Assembly (NCBI GenBank): GCA_023257035.1
Contig: JALRDI010000191.1
Span: 1 to 7,113 of the forward strand
Direction: 5' to 3'
DNA length: 7,113 bases
Source: Ilumatobacteraceae bacterium
Lineage (GTDB): Bacteria; Actinomycetota; Acidimicrobiia; Acidimicrobiales; Ilumatobacteraceae
Numbering within the stretch: position 1 is the first letter of the stretch; each line of letters opens with the position of its first letter. Shown here in pieces: positions 5,965 through 7,113 of the stretch. Under the pieces are notes generated by a model. That model saw only the letters and a program-made list of their open reading frames with translations. It made no database searches and had not been told where the DNA came from. Both the position numbers and the translations under genes were made by a program.

Positions 5965-6993
5965 GTGGCGTACCAAGCTGAATACATCTGGATTGATGGC
6001 CATGAGCCAACTCCGCTCCTCCGTTCAAAGACCAAGGTTCTTGCCGATGAAGTAACCGATCCGCCCATCTGGGGTTTCGATGGTTCTTCAACCCAGCAGG
6101 CAACTGGCGACAAGTCAGACTGTGTCCTTCGTCCGACCTTTGTCTGTCCGGACCCGATTCGTGGTGGCCGCAACATCCTCGTGATGTGCGAGGTGTTGCT
6201 CGCATCAACAATGCGCGCACACCCAACGAACACCCGTGCCGCTTGTGCCCGTGTTGAGAAGAAGTTCAAGGACGACGCGATGATCTTCGGCCTCGAGCAG
6301 GAGTACACCATGCTTCGCCCAGACGGCTCACCGCTCGGCTTCCCAGCCGGTGGCGGACAGCCTGCTCCGCAGGGCCCGTACTACTGCGGCGTCGGAACCG
6401 GTCGTGTCGTCGGTCGCGAGATTGTCGAAGAGCACACCCAGGCATGTATCGATGCCGGACTCTCGATCTCAGGCACGAACGCCGAAGTGATGCCCGGCCA
6501 GTGGGAATTCCAGATTGGACCTCTCGGCCCAACCGCAGTCGGCGACCAGATGTACGTTGCTCGCTGGCTCCTTCACCGCATTGCCGAGGATTACGACGTA
6601 GTCATCAGCTTCGACGCGAAGCCAATGAAGGGTGACTGGAACGGCGCTGGCTGTCACACCAACTTCTCGACCGTTGCAATGCGTGAGAACTACAAGGCCA
6701 TCACGGCGGCTTGTGAGGCCATTGGCAAGAACTACATGATGCTCGTCGAGAACTACGGTGACGGCATTGCAGATCGTCTCACTGGCCAGCACGAAACCGC
6801 CCCGTGGAACAAGTTCTCCTACGGCGTATCTGACCGCGGTGCATCGATTCGTATTCCATGGCAGGTTGAGAAGGACGGCAAGGGCTACGCGGAAGACCGC
6901 CGCCCGAATGCAAACTGCGATCCGTACACCGTCGCACAGCTCATCACCGAAACAGTGTGCTCCGCTGCTGCGAAGGGTTCCAAGAAGCGCTGA
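5965..6993 (+). CDS. glnII: Glutamine synthetase type II
   Basis: Makes glutamine from glutamate, ammonia and ATP in the cytosol. The 342-aa length fits the type II (eukaryotic-like, GSII) family found in Streptomyces, Frankia and rhizobia (about 330-345 aa), not type I GlnA (about 450-470 aa). Seen: N-terminal beta-grasp region with AEYIWIDG (5-12) and IWGFDGSST (35-43), FVCPDPIRGG (59-68), the metal/glutamate-binding FGLEQEYTML (108-117), NAEVMPGQWEFQIG (172-185), the ATP/ammonia region GAGCHTNFST (227-236), and DRGASIRIP (290-298) with EDRRPNANCDPY (310-321). All expected catalytic blocks are present. The start is GTG with a good Shine-Dalgarno. GSII enzymes lack the type I adenylylation loop, so control is probably transcriptional; a weak GlnR-like site lies upstream. 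The gene is followed by small hairpins, a strong terminator and another start codon, suggesting a single-gene unit or one shared with the hydroxylase 108 bp upstream. Confidence 0.96.
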   Translation: MAYQAEYIWIDGHEPTPLLRSKTKVLADEVTDPPIWGFDGSSTQQATGDKSDCVLRPTFVCPDPIRGGRNILVMCEVLLASTMRAHPTNTRAACARVEKKFKDDAMIFGLEQEYTMLRPDGSPLGFPAGGGQPAPQGPYYCGVGTGRVVGREIVEEHTQACIDAGLSISGTNAEVMPGQWEFQIGPLGPTAVGDQMYVARWLLHRIAEDYDVVISFDAKPMKGDWNGAGCHTNFSTVAMRENYKAITAACEAIGKNYMMLVENYGDGIADRLTGQHETAPWNKFSYGVSDRGASIRIPWQVEKDGKGYAEDRRPNANCDPYTVAQLITETVCSAAAKGSKKR

Positions 6994-7016
6994 TTTATTC
7001 AGCGTCACTTGGTGAC
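6988..7016 (+). other. Two small hairpins overlapping the glnII stop
   Basis: CGCTGA (6988-6993, ending in the stop codon) can pair with TCAGCG (6999-7004) around a five-base loop. Directly adjoining, GTCAC (7004-7008) can pair with GTGAC (7012-7016) around three bases. They precede the main terminator and could protect the 3' end of the mRNA or be chance. They share base 7004 and so cannot both be fully formed. Confidence 0.35.
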
Positions 7017-7023
7017 ATCGCTG

Positions 7024-7065
7024 CGAAGGGGGCCTCGTGCGCACGAGGTCCCCTTCGTCGTTTTT
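7024..7065 (+). terminator. Intrinsic terminator after glnII
   Basis: A near-perfect 16-bp GC-rich stem (left arm 7024-7039, right arm 7042-7057) has one G-U wobble and a self-complementary centre GTGCGCAC, so the folded RNA has a tight loop of about four bases. It is followed after three bases by five Ts (7061-7065). This is a textbook rho-independent terminator for the plus-strand glnII transcript. The T run is on the plus strand only, so it should work in one direction. Confidence 0.9.
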
Positions 7066-7097
7066 CGCTGCCAGAATGAGGATGAAGAGGAGGAATC

Positions 7098-7113
7098 ATG
7101 CGTGAACAGCAAT
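7098..7113 (+). CDS. Start of a downstream gene, cut by window edge (possible type I glutamine synthetase)
   Basis: A perfect AGGAGG (7088-7093) stands four bases before an ATG that opens M-R-E-Q-Q before the window ends. Five residues cannot identify a protein. They are, however, compatible with actinobacterial GlnA-type (GSI) proteins that begin M-x-x-Q-x-E-(F/Y)-V-L-R, and a type I gene beside glnII is known in Frankia. The glnII terminator lies just upstream, so the gene needs its own promoter within 7058-7087 or depends on read-through; I see no clear promoter there. Confidence 0.6.

Noticed and set aside
7072..7077. CAGAAT as a -10 box for the right-edge gene
   Set aside because: There is no -35 at suitable spacing (the region is terminator stem), and one near-match hexamer is not enough.

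Overview
The window looks like a fragment of an actinobacterial chromosome, roughly mid-50s %GC by eye. The evidence is protein-level: an actinobacterial-style aspartokinase with an internal beta-subunit start, a short actinobacterial-type ASD N-terminus, a heme-degrading monooxygenase very close to mycobacterial MhuD, and a type II glutamine synthetase of the Streptomyces/Frankia kind. I would guess a free-living, possibly marine, actinobacterium such as an Acidimicrobiia relative, but the rank is inference only. No rRNA, tRNA, CRISPR array or insertion sequence is visible.

Left half (minus strand, read right to left): mhuD (3193-2849), lysC (2827-1577), a class I SAM-dependent methyltransferase (1527-703) and asd (653-36). 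They are co-directional with gaps of 21, 49 and 49 bp and could form one transcription unit. lysC and asd encode the first two steps of the aspartate pathway (aspartate to aspartyl phosphate to aspartate semialdehyde), leading to lysine/diaminopimelate, threonine and methionine. The methyltransferase sits between them, where actinobacteria usually have the two genes directly adjacent. asd is broken near the window edge: it is convincing up to about residue 194, then diverges and stops at residue 205, without the C-terminal half. A contig-end artefact, a frameshift or a real rearrangement are all possible.

Right half (plus strand): a divergently transcribed 860-residue molybdenum hydroxylase (3274-5856) with fused [2Fe-2S] and Mo-binding parts and no FAD domain, resembling selenium-dependent xanthine dehydrogenases and Desulfovibrio aldehyde oxidoreductase. 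It is followed by glnII (5965-6993), a strong intrinsic terminator (7024-7065), and the first five codons of another gene behind a perfect Shine-Dalgarno. Those five codons are compatible with a type I glutamine synthetase N-terminus, so the window may end at a glnII-glnA pair.

Expression signals: a TANNNT hexamer lies exactly six bases before the ATG of both asd and the molybdenum hydroxylase, and nine bases before the GTG of lysC, as expected for leaderless or near-leaderless mRNAs. By contrast, the internal lysC-beta start, glnII and the right-edge gene have clear Shine-Dalgarno sequences. There is no clearly novel system. The items most worth checking are the asd break, the inserted methyltransferase, the internal beta start in lysC, the leaderless promoter pattern and the modified FeS motif of the hydroxylase.
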